Part shown: positions 24,752 to 32,902 of the stretch, piece by piece | Numbering within the stretch: position 1 is the first letter of the stretch | How the letters are laid out: each line of letters opens with the position of its first letter | Source of the DNA: Nitrospinaceae bacterium UBA3496 | GTDB lineage: Bacteria; UBA8248 | Assembly: GCA_002377645.1 (NCBI GenBank) | Contig: DFQF01000016.1 | Location: 1 to 49,679 of the forward strand | DNA length: 49,679 nt | Direction of reading: 5' to 3' | Position numbers and translations under genes: made by a program | Notes under the pieces: generated by a model | What the model was told of the DNA's origin: nothing | The model's database searches: none | What the model saw: only the letters and a program-made list of their open reading frames with translations

Positions 24752-25147
24752 TTATTCCTCTTCTTCACATTCTTTTCTTCCAGAAAATCCGTCCTTTACT
24801 TCATGCCAATGAGTAATTGTTTCTTCATCCATCTTCCAGCATAGAAAGACTACTCTGCCATCTCTTAGGGAGGGAAAATCAATTAATCCTTTTGAAATAT
24901 CTTTGAGTTCTATGTTCATTTTCTTTAGGTAATTGACGGTATCGTTTAATTGCAGAATGTAAGAGTAATAATGTTTCAAGTCTCCGAGGGTTCCTCCGCC
25001 TTTATCTGCGTTCCTTTTTAACTCCTCAAACTGGTCTGAATAAGGAGCAAGCTCTTCCCAAATACGAGACAGATTTTGAAGTTTTGGTCGAAGTTCAGAA
25101 ATCAAGGAACGTGCTTCTTTGAGAGTGTAAAATTTATTATCTTTCAT
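24752..25147 (-). CDS. DUF2203-family protein
   Basis: 131 aa soluble helical protein. It starts FYTLKEARSLISELRP, has a charged coiled middle (residues about 15-90) and the family ending FPSLRDGRVVFLCWKMDEETITHWHEVKDGFSGR. The WHxxxxGFxGR end is the hallmark I recall for DUF2203, whose function is unknown. The final acidic tail EECEEEE is not part of the core. The start lies inside the end of ygfZ, overlapping by 11 bases, so the two are translationally coupled. Confidence 0.8.
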   Translation of the reverse strand: MKDNKFYTLKEARSLISELRPKLQNLSRIWEELAPYSDQFEELKRNADKGGGTLGDLKHYYSYILQLNDTVNYLKKMNIELKDISKGLIDFPSLRDGRVVFLCWKMDEETITHWHEVKDGFSGRKECEEEE

Positions 25148-26204
25148 TTTCTTTATTTTTCAAAAAAGGGATTTCAACAACTTTCGCTTGAATACTTTCG
25201 TCTTCTGATAAAATATTTATTTCTGTGCCTATATCCATTGCTTTTTTTTGTACGTATCCCATAGCAATTATTTTATTGGTAGATGGGCTAAAATTGCATC
25301 TAGTGATAGCTCCTACTTCTTGGTCTTCAAAAAATATTTTGCTGTGATGTTTTGGTATTTTCTCTCCTAGAATTTGAATACCGATTAAACCTTTGTTTAC
25401 TTGTCCAATATATTTAATTTTTGCAATTACTTCTTGTCCTATGTAGCATCCTTTTTCAAAATCTATGGCTTCATTTTCGATAAAAGCCTGCATAGGGTTA
25501 ATGTCTGGTCCTAATTCTGTTCCAAAAAGGGGCAATCCGGATTCGAGGGTAAGAGATTCAAAGGCATTTAGTCCAGAAGGTTGAATACCTTTAGAACTTA
25601 AATTTTTCCATAGGTCTATTGCTTCATCATTGTTTGTTATCAATAAATATCCTTTTTCCCCTGTCCATAATTCTTTAATGATCTGTGTATTTCCATGTGT
25701 GGTATGTTGATGAGGTTCTTTTGGTAAAGGGGAAAAATCTTGCAGGAAATCTTCAACCTTTGGTCCGAAGACACCGAACATGGAAAGTGATTCACTATGA
25801 TCATGAATTTCCACTTCTTCCATAATGATAAATTTTTCTATAGAGGCAATAAAATTTAAATTCTCTCCGGGTGGCAGTAAAAGACGAAAATGTTCTTTAT
25901 TTTTATAGAGATATAGATCTGAGATGATTTTTCCTTGTCTTGTAAGGAAAGTTCCATACTTTCCTTCACCATCCTCCAAATTTAGAACGTCATTGCTAAT
26001 CATCCCTTGGAGGAATGTAGATGCGTCATTTCCTCTAAATTCAATCTTTCCATAGTGTGAAAGATCTATAAGGATAGCGTCTTGCCTACACTTTAAATGC
26101 TCTTCTGTTGGGTTTGAATATTGACAAGGAATATCCCAGTCGAATTTGTTTTCGAGGGTTGCTCCTGACTCTTTATGTAGAGAACTTAGTTTTTTGTTTT
26201 TCAT
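25137..26204 (-). CDS. ygfZ: YgfZ/GcvT-type folate-binding iron-sulfur assembly protein
   Basis: 355 aa. YgfZ-family proteins help folate-dependent repair or assembly of iron-sulfur enzymes. The signature K-G-C-x-x-G-Q-E is intact as K251-G-C253-Y-I-G-Q-E258. The GcvT-like amino part has LIDLSHYGKIEFRGNDASTFLQGMISNDV, and the carboxyl barrel begins around residue 265. It is longer than E. coli YgfZ by a short leader. The site before the start is weak (TAGG). The DUF2203 start overlaps its end. A divergent gap of 132 bases separates it from the LVIVD gene. Confidence 0.9.
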   Translation of the reverse strand: MKNKKLSSLHKESGATLENKFDWDIPCQYSNPTEEHLKCRQDAILIDLSHYGKIEFRGNDASTFLQGMISNDVLNLEDGEGKYGTFLTRQGKIISDLYLYKNKEHFRLLLPPGENLNFIASIEKFIIMEEVEIHDHSESLSMFGVFGPKVEDFLQDFSPLPKEPHQHTTHGNTQIIKELWTGEKGYLLITNNDEAIDLWKNLSSKGIQPSGLNAFESLTLESGLPLFGTELGPDINPMQAFIENEAIDFEKGCYIGQEVIAKIKYIGQVNKGLIGIQILGEKIPKHHSKIFFEDQEVGAITRCNFSPSTNKIIAMGYVQKKAMDIGTEINILSEDESIQAKVVEIPFLKNKENER

Positions 26205-26336
26205 GACCTATAACTAGAATAAAATGTGGTATAAAAACTATATAAGACGATAGATTAAAAGAATAGAAACAGCAAATGTTTTTTATTAACGAGTTGGTTC
26301 ATTGTCAATTTTAAAAATTTTAGAAAAGGAATTTTT

Positions 26337-27518
26337 ATGAGCCGTTCAGTTGAAGCAGAAATAAAAAATTTCAAATTGCTTGGTCATGATCCAAGTGCCG
26401 GATGGGGTGGTGGTAGTTTGGTGGAGATTATAGATGGTTTTGCTTATGTTGGAGCTATTGGAACATCAGGATTTGATGGTCCAGAAGGATTTACAGTTCA
26501 TGATGTTAGAGATCCATATAATCCAAAAAAAGTTGCAGAGGTTTTGGCTCCACCGGGAGTGCATAATCATAAGGTGCGAATAGTTGATGGTAATTATCTT
26601 TATGTTAATTCAGAACGTCTCCATAATGAAGAAGGAAGAAATGCGAGGTCAGGATTTTTCATTTTTGATATTTCAGAAAGAGACAATCCTAGGCAGGTTG
26701 GTTTTTACGATTTGCCTGGTGATGGTCCTCATCGATTCGCAGTAGATAACAAAAACAAGAGAGCTTTTTTTCCAAATGATGCTGATAGATGGAATGGGCG
26801 AGTTATATGGACTCTTGATATTTCAAATCCTTTGGAGCCGAATGTGATTAGTATTTGGGGATTGCCACAACAAAATATTGAGGAGCATCCAGAATTTGTT
26901 CAGTCAGAGGATATAAATAAAGTAATCACGTGTCATGGTCCTCCAGTAATAAAAGGTAATGAGATGTATTGTGGTTTTTGGGGAGGTGGAATGGCTATAG
27001 CAGATGTTACTGACTTGTCTAGTCCGAAACTAATTAGTAATCTTTCTTGGTCTCCTCCTTTTGTAGGTGCAACTCATACGGTTTGGCCTTTTGAGGATAG
27101 GGATTATGTGATTGTTACAGACGAGGGACGTTCAGCGGAAAATTTCATGGAAAGTCAGTTTATGTGGGTTATGGATGTTCGAGATTTGACGAATCCGATT
27201 CCAATTTCTACCTATATGCCGGATAGGTCTAAATATTTTGATAGAGGCAAACGTTTTGGAGCCCATAATATAATCGAGAATTTATCTTCTCAAGGTCGTT
27301 GGCCTAATTTGGTTTTCTTGACGTATTTTAATGCTGGATTAAGAGTATTGGATCTTTCTGATCCTTTTCATCCTGAGGAAGTTGGACACTTTGTTCCGGA
27401 ATGTAATTTTGGTGAAGATTGTGTGCAGTCAAATGATATTGGTTGTGATGAGGATGGAAGGCTTTACCTAATCGATCGTCATGGTGGTGGAATGCATATT
27501 TTAGAATTCACTGGATAG
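26337..27518 (+). CDS. LVIVD-repeat beta-propeller protein
   Basis: 393 aa. At least five repeats of the LVIVD type are visible, each ending in a D-[VI]-[RS]-[DN]-P-x-x-P step: VHDVRDPYNPKKVAE, IFDISERDNPRQVGFY, TLDISNPLEPNVIS, IADVTDLSSPKLISN, VMDVRDLTNPIPIST and VLDLSDPFHPEEVGHF. Such repeats form a beta-propeller. No signal peptide is seen; the many His and Asp residues near GVHNHKV, GPHRFAV and GATHTVW may bind metal (inference). The start follows AAAGGA. A 4-TM protein gene follows after 14 bases, and an exported amidohydrolase-like gene after that. Confidence 0.85.
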   Translation: MSRSVEAEIKNFKLLGHDPSAGWGGGSLVEIIDGFAYVGAIGTSGFDGPEGFTVHDVRDPYNPKKVAEVLAPPGVHNHKVRIVDGNYLYVNSERLHNEEGRNARSGFFIFDISERDNPRQVGFYDLPGDGPHRFAVDNKNKRAFFPNDADRWNGRVIWTLDISNPLEPNVISIWGLPQQNIEEHPEFVQSEDINKVITCHGPPVIKGNEMYCGFWGGGMAIADVTDLSSPKLISNLSWSPPFVGATHTVWPFEDRDYVIVTDEGRSAENFMESQFMWVMDVRDLTNPIPISTYMPDRSKYFDRGKRFGAHNIIENLSSQGRWPNLVFLTYFNAGLRVLDLSDPFHPEEVGHFVPECNFGEDCVQSNDIGCDEDGRLYLIDRHGGGMHILEFTG

Positions 27519-27532
27519 AAGGAGGTTCTCTT

Positions 27533-27970
27533 ATGGATCTAGCTACTTTTTTATTGATTTGTTTAGGTGGTTTTTTTGCTACCTATGCCCATTATGTTTT
27601 TGCCTTAATTGCAGATAGGATTGGACTCGCTAGACTGGATTTTGGTAAAGGTTTATCGATGCTTTTGTTTGGAGAATCTTATGATGGGAAACCCCCATTT
27701 ATGCTTGGTTTTCTAGCTGTGCATTTAAACGGTATTATTTTCTCTCTAATTTATTCCTCTGTTCTTGCAAAACATCTTCCTGGAAGTCCGCTTGAAAAAG
27801 GACTTGTTTGGGGAGCAATTCTTTTTATATTTTCTCAATGTATATTTAATGTTTTCATAACAAAACATGGCTTGTTCAGTTTAAAAATGCATCCAAAGGC
27901 CTGGCAAACTGCTTTTTTTGCGCATGCAATATATGGGTCGTTAGTTGGATGGCTCTGCCCAATTATTTGA
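27533..27970 (+). CDS. Four-helix membrane protein, unrecognised
   Basis: 145 aa with four predicted helices: ATFLLICLGGFFATYAHYVF, FMLGFLAVHLNGIIFSLIYSS, GLVWGAILFIFSQCIFNVF and AWQTAFFAHAIYGSLVGWL. The His in HYVF, VHLN and AHAIYG could be functional. GAAGGAGG lies 7 bases before the ATG, 14 bases after the LVIVD stop, and the gene downstream begins 9 bases after its own stop, so the three genes form one unit. I do not recognise the family. Confidence 0.75.
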   Translation: MDLATFLLICLGGFFATYAHYVFALIADRIGLARLDFGKGLSMLLFGESYDGKPPFMLGFLAVHLNGIIFSLIYSSVLAKHLPGSPLEKGLVWGAILFIFSQCIFNVFITKHGLFSLKMHPKAWQTAFFAHAIYGSLVGWLCPII

Positions 27971-27979
27971 ATTTATAGA

Positions 27980-29062
27980 ATGCAAATATTAATATTTTCT
28001 ATGACTTTCGTGACATTTAGTTTATCTGTTTTCTTGTCTGTTACGTATGGAAAAAACAAAGAATGGACAGGGACTATTATTGATGCTCATAGTCAATACG
28101 GATGTAAGACAGATGTGGAAGATATTATTTATGCGATTCAAAATTTTAGAGTGAATAAAACACTATTTTCTGCAAGAGGTGGATGTTACAAAAAAGAGAC
28201 TCCGATAGAAAGCCAAATGCGTATTTTGAATTTAGTCAGAGATTTAAATGGAAAAGGTGGATTTTTGATTTCTACTAAAATCGGAGGATTAAGACATTCT
28301 GGTATTGAAAATGAAAAGGCTGGGCTAAAGTGGTTATCTATTAACGATAAGGAATTCCATAAACAAGCTGTAGGATTCGGAGAGATTGTTGTGCAGCATG
28401 CAGATCATTTTCACGAAGAATTAACGGTAGATGGTATTCAGAGTGATCTTGAAAGTTTCAGAATACAAAGAGCTATTTCTATCATTCTTAAAAGAAAAAA
28501 GCCTGTAATTCTTCATTTAGAATTAAATGATTCTGAAGATAGTTCTGCCAAGATTCTTTATCAGTTGAAGCGTTTGCTAAGGGAGAATCCAGATCGTAAA
28601 TTTATTCTGATTCATATGGCGCAGGCAACAGTTTTGGAAGCGCGAAGTCTTATAGAAGATTTCAGTAATATATATTTTTTGACTTCACGAACTAATGCTT
28701 TGCAGGTTATAGGAAGAATTAAGAAAAAAAGAAGAGGCGATGTCACACAATTTGGTTGGATAAATTTTTTTAATTCTCCTCAAGAAAATGCTCCTTATAA
28801 AGGTTGGTTTAAGGAATATCTCTCTAGTATGATGTGGAAAATTAAATGGAGAAAACTATTGGAGCGATACCCCGATAGATTTATTTTTGCTATGGATAAC
28901 GTATTTAACAAACATTGGAAAGCTAAACGTTATAAAAGAGAGATCAGGATTTGGAGGAAGGCTTTTTCCTTATTACCTAGAGAAATTGCCATGAAGATTG
29001 CATGTGAAAATGCGAACAAAATGTGGAAACTGAACGTTGTATGTTTGGCAAAACAAAATTGA
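27980..29062 (+). CDS. Exported amidohydrolase-like protein with altered metal site
   Basis: 360 aa. Residues 1-22 are a signal peptide-like hydrophobic stretch (ILIFSMTFVTFSLSVFLSV). The body reads as an amidohydrolase TIM barrel: IIDAH37-S-Q39, then VILHLEL, FILIHMAQA, and FIFAMDN, closing with IACENANKMWKL, which resembles the N-A-x-R-x-[FW]-x-L end of the amidohydrolase_2 family. The D-x-H-x-H metal motif is D35-A-H37-S-Q39: the second His is Gln, and the late catalytic Asp may survive in FAMDN. Activity is therefore uncertain. Third gene of the LVIVD cassette; it ends 13 bases before a convergent polysaccharide deacetylase gene. Confidence 0.7.
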   Translation: MQILIFSMTFVTFSLSVFLSVTYGKNKEWTGTIIDAHSQYGCKTDVEDIIYAIQNFRVNKTLFSARGGCYKKETPIESQMRILNLVRDLNGKGGFLISTKIGGLRHSGIENEKAGLKWLSINDKEFHKQAVGFGEIVVQHADHFHEELTVDGIQSDLESFRIQRAISIILKRKKPVILHLELNDSEDSSAKILYQLKRLLRENPDRKFILIHMAQATVLEARSLIEDFSNIYFLTSRTNALQVIGRIKKKRRGDVTQFGWINFFNSPQENAPYKGWFKEYLSSMMWKIKWRKLLERYPDRFIFAMDNVFNKHWKAKRYKREIRIWRKAFSLLPREIAMKIACENANKMWKLNVVCLAKQN

Positions 29063-29074
29063 TATTCTCTTTTC

Positions 29075-29899
29075 TTATTTTTTTGAGAACTTGTTCTGTT
29101 CGCTAAAAACCTTTGCAACTTCTTTTGGAGTTGTAAACCAAACGTCCCCTTTTTCTGACATATGGGTTACCAAACGTTCTAGCATTCGTATACGATGATG
29201 TTGTCCTATAGCTTGGGGATGACACATTAGATTGAAGTACCCCCCTTCTTCATAAACTCCTTCAAATTCTTCTAGCCAAATCGAATAAACAGATTCCGCA
29301 TCTCGAATTCCATGTCCAAAAGGTGGATTTCCGCTGTACCCGAAAAAAATAAAATCATCTAGAGTCCACTTTGTTGGAAGTTCAATTAAGCCACATTCAT
29401 GATAGTAGGGCCAATCATCATCCATGAGATTTGAGTGGTAAAGGAATCCATGTTTTTCTAAGATTGACATTGTGTGTTTGCTTGGATCGCAAGAAGGTGT
29501 TCTGGCACCGACTGGGATAATATCAAATTCGCTTTTGAAAATATCTAGGGCTTTAATCAAGCAATTTTCTTCTTTCCTTTTGTTGTTAATTAAATAAGGT
29601 TTTTCGTGGTCTAGTCCATGGTATCCAATTTCATGGCCTGCATGAATAACAGATTGTGTCATTTCGTTCCATTTTTTTGCAGTTGTAGCTACAATAAAAA
29701 AACATGCTGGTAAGTTATATTTATTCAGTAATCTTAGTATTCTTGGGACACCTACTTTAGGTCCATATGCACCCATTGAGTTATGGATTGGTCTATTCCC
29801 AAGTTCAGGGTCTCTTGAATGCCAGAGAGATTCCCCATCAACATCGAACGTTAAGCAAACAGCACACCTTGCTCCATTTTTCCATTGTATAGAATTCAA
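29075..29899 (-). CDS. Polysaccharide deacetylase / NodB-type hydrolase
   Basis: 274 aa from a TTG start that has GAGGAA 6 bases ahead; there is no in-frame ATG nearby. Motif 1 is LTFD19-V-D21-GES, motif 2 is H94-G-L-D-H98 in GYHGLDHEKP, and motif 3 is VGARTPSCDP. This D-D/H-x-x-x-H set binds metal in NodB enzymes. The PuuE/allantoinase-like branch removes formyl or acetyl groups from small amides or glycans; the length fits that branch better than cell-wall deacetylases. No signal peptide is seen. An MFS gene is 27 bases upstream on the same strand. Confidence 0.88.
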   Translation of the reverse strand: MNSIQWKNGARCAVCLTFDVDGESLWHSRDPELGNRPIHNSMGAYGPKVGVPRILRLLNKYNLPACFFIVATTAKKWNEMTQSVIHAGHEIGYHGLDHEKPYLINNKRKEENCLIKALDIFKSEFDIIPVGARTPSCDPSKHTMSILEKHGFLYHSNLMDDDWPYYHECGLIELPTKWTLDDFIFFGYSGNPPFGHGIRDAESVYSIWLEEFEGVYEEGGYFNLMCHPQAIGQHHRIRMLERLVTHMSEKGDVWFTTPKEVAKVFSEQNKFSKK

Positions 29900-29926
29900 T
29901 TTTTTCCTCTTTTGTTGAAATTGACA

Positions 29927-31120
29927 TTAGGTTGTTTCTTGAATCATACTTTTCTTTGAAAAATTTGTTTTAGATAATAACAAAAATAGTGGGGTAAAAA
30001 CAAAACAGGCAAAAGCAATAAACCAGAAAGTTTTATCTGTTCCCCATAAATCTGAGATAATTCCTATTGATAAAACTCCTATTCCAGAAATAATCTGATT
30101 GTTTGTAAACATCAGGCCTACCACACTTCCAGAATATTCAGGATCAGTAGTTTCGAAAGCATAAGCGAAAAGTACAGATCTAATAGAAAGTGTAGAGCCT
30201 ACTATAGCTAATGTTAAAAAGAGTGCCATTCCATCTCCTACATAGGGAATGCATAAAAGTCCAACGCCACCAACTAGTAAAGCTATGATAATTATAAATT
30301 TCCTTGAAATTCGGTCTGATAAATAGCCTATTAACGTTTCAGGAAGTATTGATGCAGCAGCATAGATGCCAAGTCCTATTCCAATTGTTGCTGGGTCTGT
30401 TTTGTATGTTTCTATTAGGTAAAATGGGAGAAAAAGAGTAATGCCCCTTTGTGTTAAATTTCGTATGCCAGACAAAAGAGATACTCCAAGCAAGGAAGGA
30501 TTGCGAAGGATAGCTTCCACTATGTGCTTTAGAGTCATTTTCTCTCCTTTGCTGGTTCTTTTCGGTGTAGGAAAAGACGGCAAACAGAAAATGAAAAGCA
30601 CTGCTGTAAGAATCAAAGGGATAGAATTAATTTGTAGGATTTCACGCCAGTCTAAAAAAAGTAGCATCCATCCTGCTATTATAGGTGCAATGGTCATTCC
30701 TATATTGGAACCTGTGCCGTGGATTCCCAATGCAAATCCTTTTCTGTCAATAAATTTTTCGTTTAAAATTCCCATAGCTGGAGGATGCCAAATGTGTGTT
30801 GCGATTCCTGTAAGCCAGAAAAGAAAAGCAATCATCCAAAAAGATGAAGATAAACTGATAGCTGTATGGAAAATACCAATCGATGCCATGCAAACGACAA
30901 GCATAGTTTTACGCCCTCCTAGTAAATCATTGATAACTGCAAAACCGGCACTTGAAAATGCACTTGCAATAGAAACACCGACAAAAATAATTCCAACTTG
31001 TGTATGATTAATACCAATGTCTTTTGCTAGGAAAGGAAGTACAGGCCCAATTACACCATGAAACCAATGTTCAAAAAGATGCCCAATTGTCAAAAGTAAA
31101 AGTACGTACGATGATTTCAT
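29927..31120 (-). CDS. MFS transporter
   Basis: 397 aa, about 12 helices. The ATG was chosen because AAGGA precedes it; an upstream TTG adds nine residues. It begins with SSYVLLLLTIGHLFEHWFHGVIGPVLPFLA, and has GFALGIHGTGSNIGM, and the loop RISRKFII in the second half. The pattern IGHLFEHWFHG near the start is unusual: two His, Glu and Trp in helix 1 suggest a substrate site. Upstream lies the amidase gene on the same strand, downstream the deacetylase, so it may transport an amide or amino sugar (inference). Confidence 0.85.
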   Translation of the reverse strand: MKSSYVLLLLTIGHLFEHWFHGVIGPVLPFLAKDIGINHTQVGIIFVGVSIASAFSSAGFAVINDLLGGRKTMLVVCMASIGIFHTAISLSSSFWMIAFLFWLTGIATHIWHPPAMGILNEKFIDRKGFALGIHGTGSNIGMTIAPIIAGWMLLFLDWREILQINSIPLILTAVLFIFCLPSFPTPKRTSKGEKMTLKHIVEAILRNPSLLGVSLLSGIRNLTQRGITLFLPFYLIETYKTDPATIGIGLGIYAAASILPETLIGYLSDRISRKFIIIIALLVGGVGLLCIPYVGDGMALFLTLAIVGSTLSIRSVLFAYAFETTDPEYSGSVVGLMFTNNQIISGIGVLSIGIISDLWGTDKTFWFIAFACFVFTPLFLLLSKTNFSKKSMIQETT

Positions 31121-31253
31121 CAAGAAAGTCCTTAATATGAATTTCAATTACTTTAGCATAATAAATGATGGAATCATCTATGTGAGTTTTTATTTTAATA
31201 AGAAGAGATTCTGCTTAACTTTTAAAAATTTCCATAAAAAGAGATAAGAATTT

Positions 31254-32594
31254 CTATAATTCAGCAATCTGACTTGCCCAACCTAATTCTTTTTCACACC
31301 AAGCAGCATTTGCTAATAATTGATAATCGTGAAATTTTTTCCCTATAAATTGAATGCCAAATGGAAGATTTTTGTCACCACGTCCTAATGGAAGTGTAAT
31401 TGCTGGTAACCCTGGTTGAGTTGCAGGTTCATTGAAGAATGCGCTTCCAGTTGATTTTTCTGCAAGAGCAGGGGGATCTTGAAAGGATGGAAGGATTATA
31501 AATTCATAATGATTGAATACCTTTTCCATTTCTCGTATGAGACGGTTTCTTTGTCTTAGACCTTTGGCATAATCTATCGAACTGGTTTTTAAGCCTGATT
31601 CGATTAGTTTTTTAATGACTGGTCGATATTTATCTGCATTGTTAGAGAAAGATTCTTTGTGGTAAGTCGCAGCATCTACACTCATTATCATTCGATGTGT
31701 ATCATGCAGTTCCTGAAAATCAATTGGAAAATCTATATTATCTACTTTGATGTCTTTTTCCTTAAGTTTTTCTACTCCTTCATCCACCCAATGGGATACT
31801 GCTGGATGAGCATATTTTGCAATATCTTCTTTTGGGTAGCATACAAGTACTGGTTTTTTGGGAATATGAGTAGAAAAATCTAAAGGTTCGAATCCCTTTG
31901 TAGTTTCATCTGCGTCGTCAGGTCCAGTTAGATACTTAATTAGAATAGCGGCATCTTCTACTGAGCGAGTTAAAGTTCCAATATGGTCAAAAGTCCAGGA
32001 AACTTCAATGACTCCAGAACGCGAAATCAATCCATAACTAGGCTTGAAGCCAATAACTCCGCAATAGGCAGAGGGTCTGAGTACAGAACCGCCTGTTTGC
32101 GAACCTAGTGCTGCTGGTATCATTCCTGAAGCTACAGATGCTGCAGAACCGCTACTTGATCCACCTGGGCTATGTGCAATATTCCAAGGATTGAGAGTTT
32201 GAGATGGGTCTCCTGTAGCAAATTGTGTAGTTACGGTTTTTCCTATTATGATCGCGCCTGCATCTTTTATTTTTGATATGCAGTGTGCGTCTTCTTTGGG
32301 AATGTTGCCTTTCAACAATGGAGAATTTGCCTCACAAGGCAAATGTTTTACGTTGATAATATCCTTGATTCCAATTGGTGCCCCTCGGAGAGGCAAATCA
32401 AATTCTAGGTTGTCATCAATTTCTTTAGCTTCTGCAAGAGCCCCTTCTTTATTAAGTGTCGCCCATGCGTGAATTTTTTTTTCAACTAAATCGATTCTTT
32501 CTAACAAAGATTCTGCCCAATCTGTTGCTGATAAAGATTGATTTTGTATTTTGTTAATGCCTTCAGATAAAGTTAACTCCCATGTTTTTTTCAT
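31254..32594 (-). CDS. Amidase signature enzyme
   Basis: 446 aa. The Ser-cisSer-Lys triad is complete: K77 in GIKDIINVKHLPCE, S146 in SPGGSSSGSA and S170 in GSQTGGSVLRPSAYCG; S146 is 24 residues before S170, as in fatty-acid amide hydrolase and peptide amidase. The end region GNPATQPGLPAITLPLG marks the fold. GatA is longer and normally sits with gatB/gatC, which are absent, so a catabolic amidase is more likely. The ATG is 12 bases after AAGGAAA. Its neighbour is an MFS gene on the same strand. Confidence 0.9.
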   Translation of the reverse strand: MKKTWELTLSEGINKIQNQSLSATDWAESLLERIDLVEKKIHAWATLNKEGALAEAKEIDDNLEFDLPLRGAPIGIKDIINVKHLPCEANSPLLKGNIPKEDAHCISKIKDAGAIIIGKTVTTQFATGDPSQTLNPWNIAHSPGGSSSGSAASVASGMIPAALGSQTGGSVLRPSAYCGVIGFKPSYGLISRSGVIEVSWTFDHIGTLTRSVEDAAILIKYLTGPDDADETTKGFEPLDFSTHIPKKPVLVCYPKEDIAKYAHPAVSHWVDEGVEKLKEKDIKVDNIDFPIDFQELHDTHRMIMSVDAATYHKESFSNNADKYRPVIKKLIESGLKTSSIDYAKGLRQRNRLIREMEKVFNHYEFIILPSFQDPPALAEKSTGSAFFNEPATQPGLPAITLPLGRGDKNLPFGIQFIGKKFHDYQLLANAAWCEKELGWASQIAEL

Positions 32595-32902
32595 TAGAAA
32601 ATATTTCCTTTTTTTTGTCTTTCGACCTAGAAGATTGATTTTATTTCCTCAGGTAAATGAGAAAATAAAATGTCTTCATACTACTATTATAATAGGTTAA
32701 AAAATATACGCCAAAAAGAGATTGTATTGATTAAAAATAAACAATTTTATTTTACTTGACTCTTTAATGAAATTCTTGAACATTTTTTTCATCAGTTTAT
32801 TTTTTTGTGTTGTCTTAAAGTTATCATTTTCATGATTTTTGAATATAATTGAATGACTAAATTTTTTAATTTCTTGATTGCTGTATATCTAAGGAGTGAG
32901 GT
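32595..32902. other. 308-base divergent intergenic region, AT-rich
   Basis: The gap between the amidase and moeA starts is the longest non-coding stretch. It has A/T tracts, a TATAAT match near its right end (32844) and no RNA gene, repeat or riboswitch that I can identify. Confidence 0.6.
32821..32849 (+). promoter_or_regulatory. moeA: Candidate promoter for moeA and the genes downstream
   Basis: TTATCA at 32821-32826 (4 of 6 to TTGACA), 17 bases, then a perfect TATAAT at 32844-32849. A start near 32856 would give a leader of about 47 bases to the TTG of moeA. This is the best-matching promoter I found in the window, upstream of a run of genes on one strand. Confidence 0.45.

Noticed and set aside
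29065..29089. TTCTC/GAGAA arms in the convergent gap before the polysaccharide deacetylase stop
   Set aside because: Loop of 15 bases and a five-base stem; not a convincing terminator.
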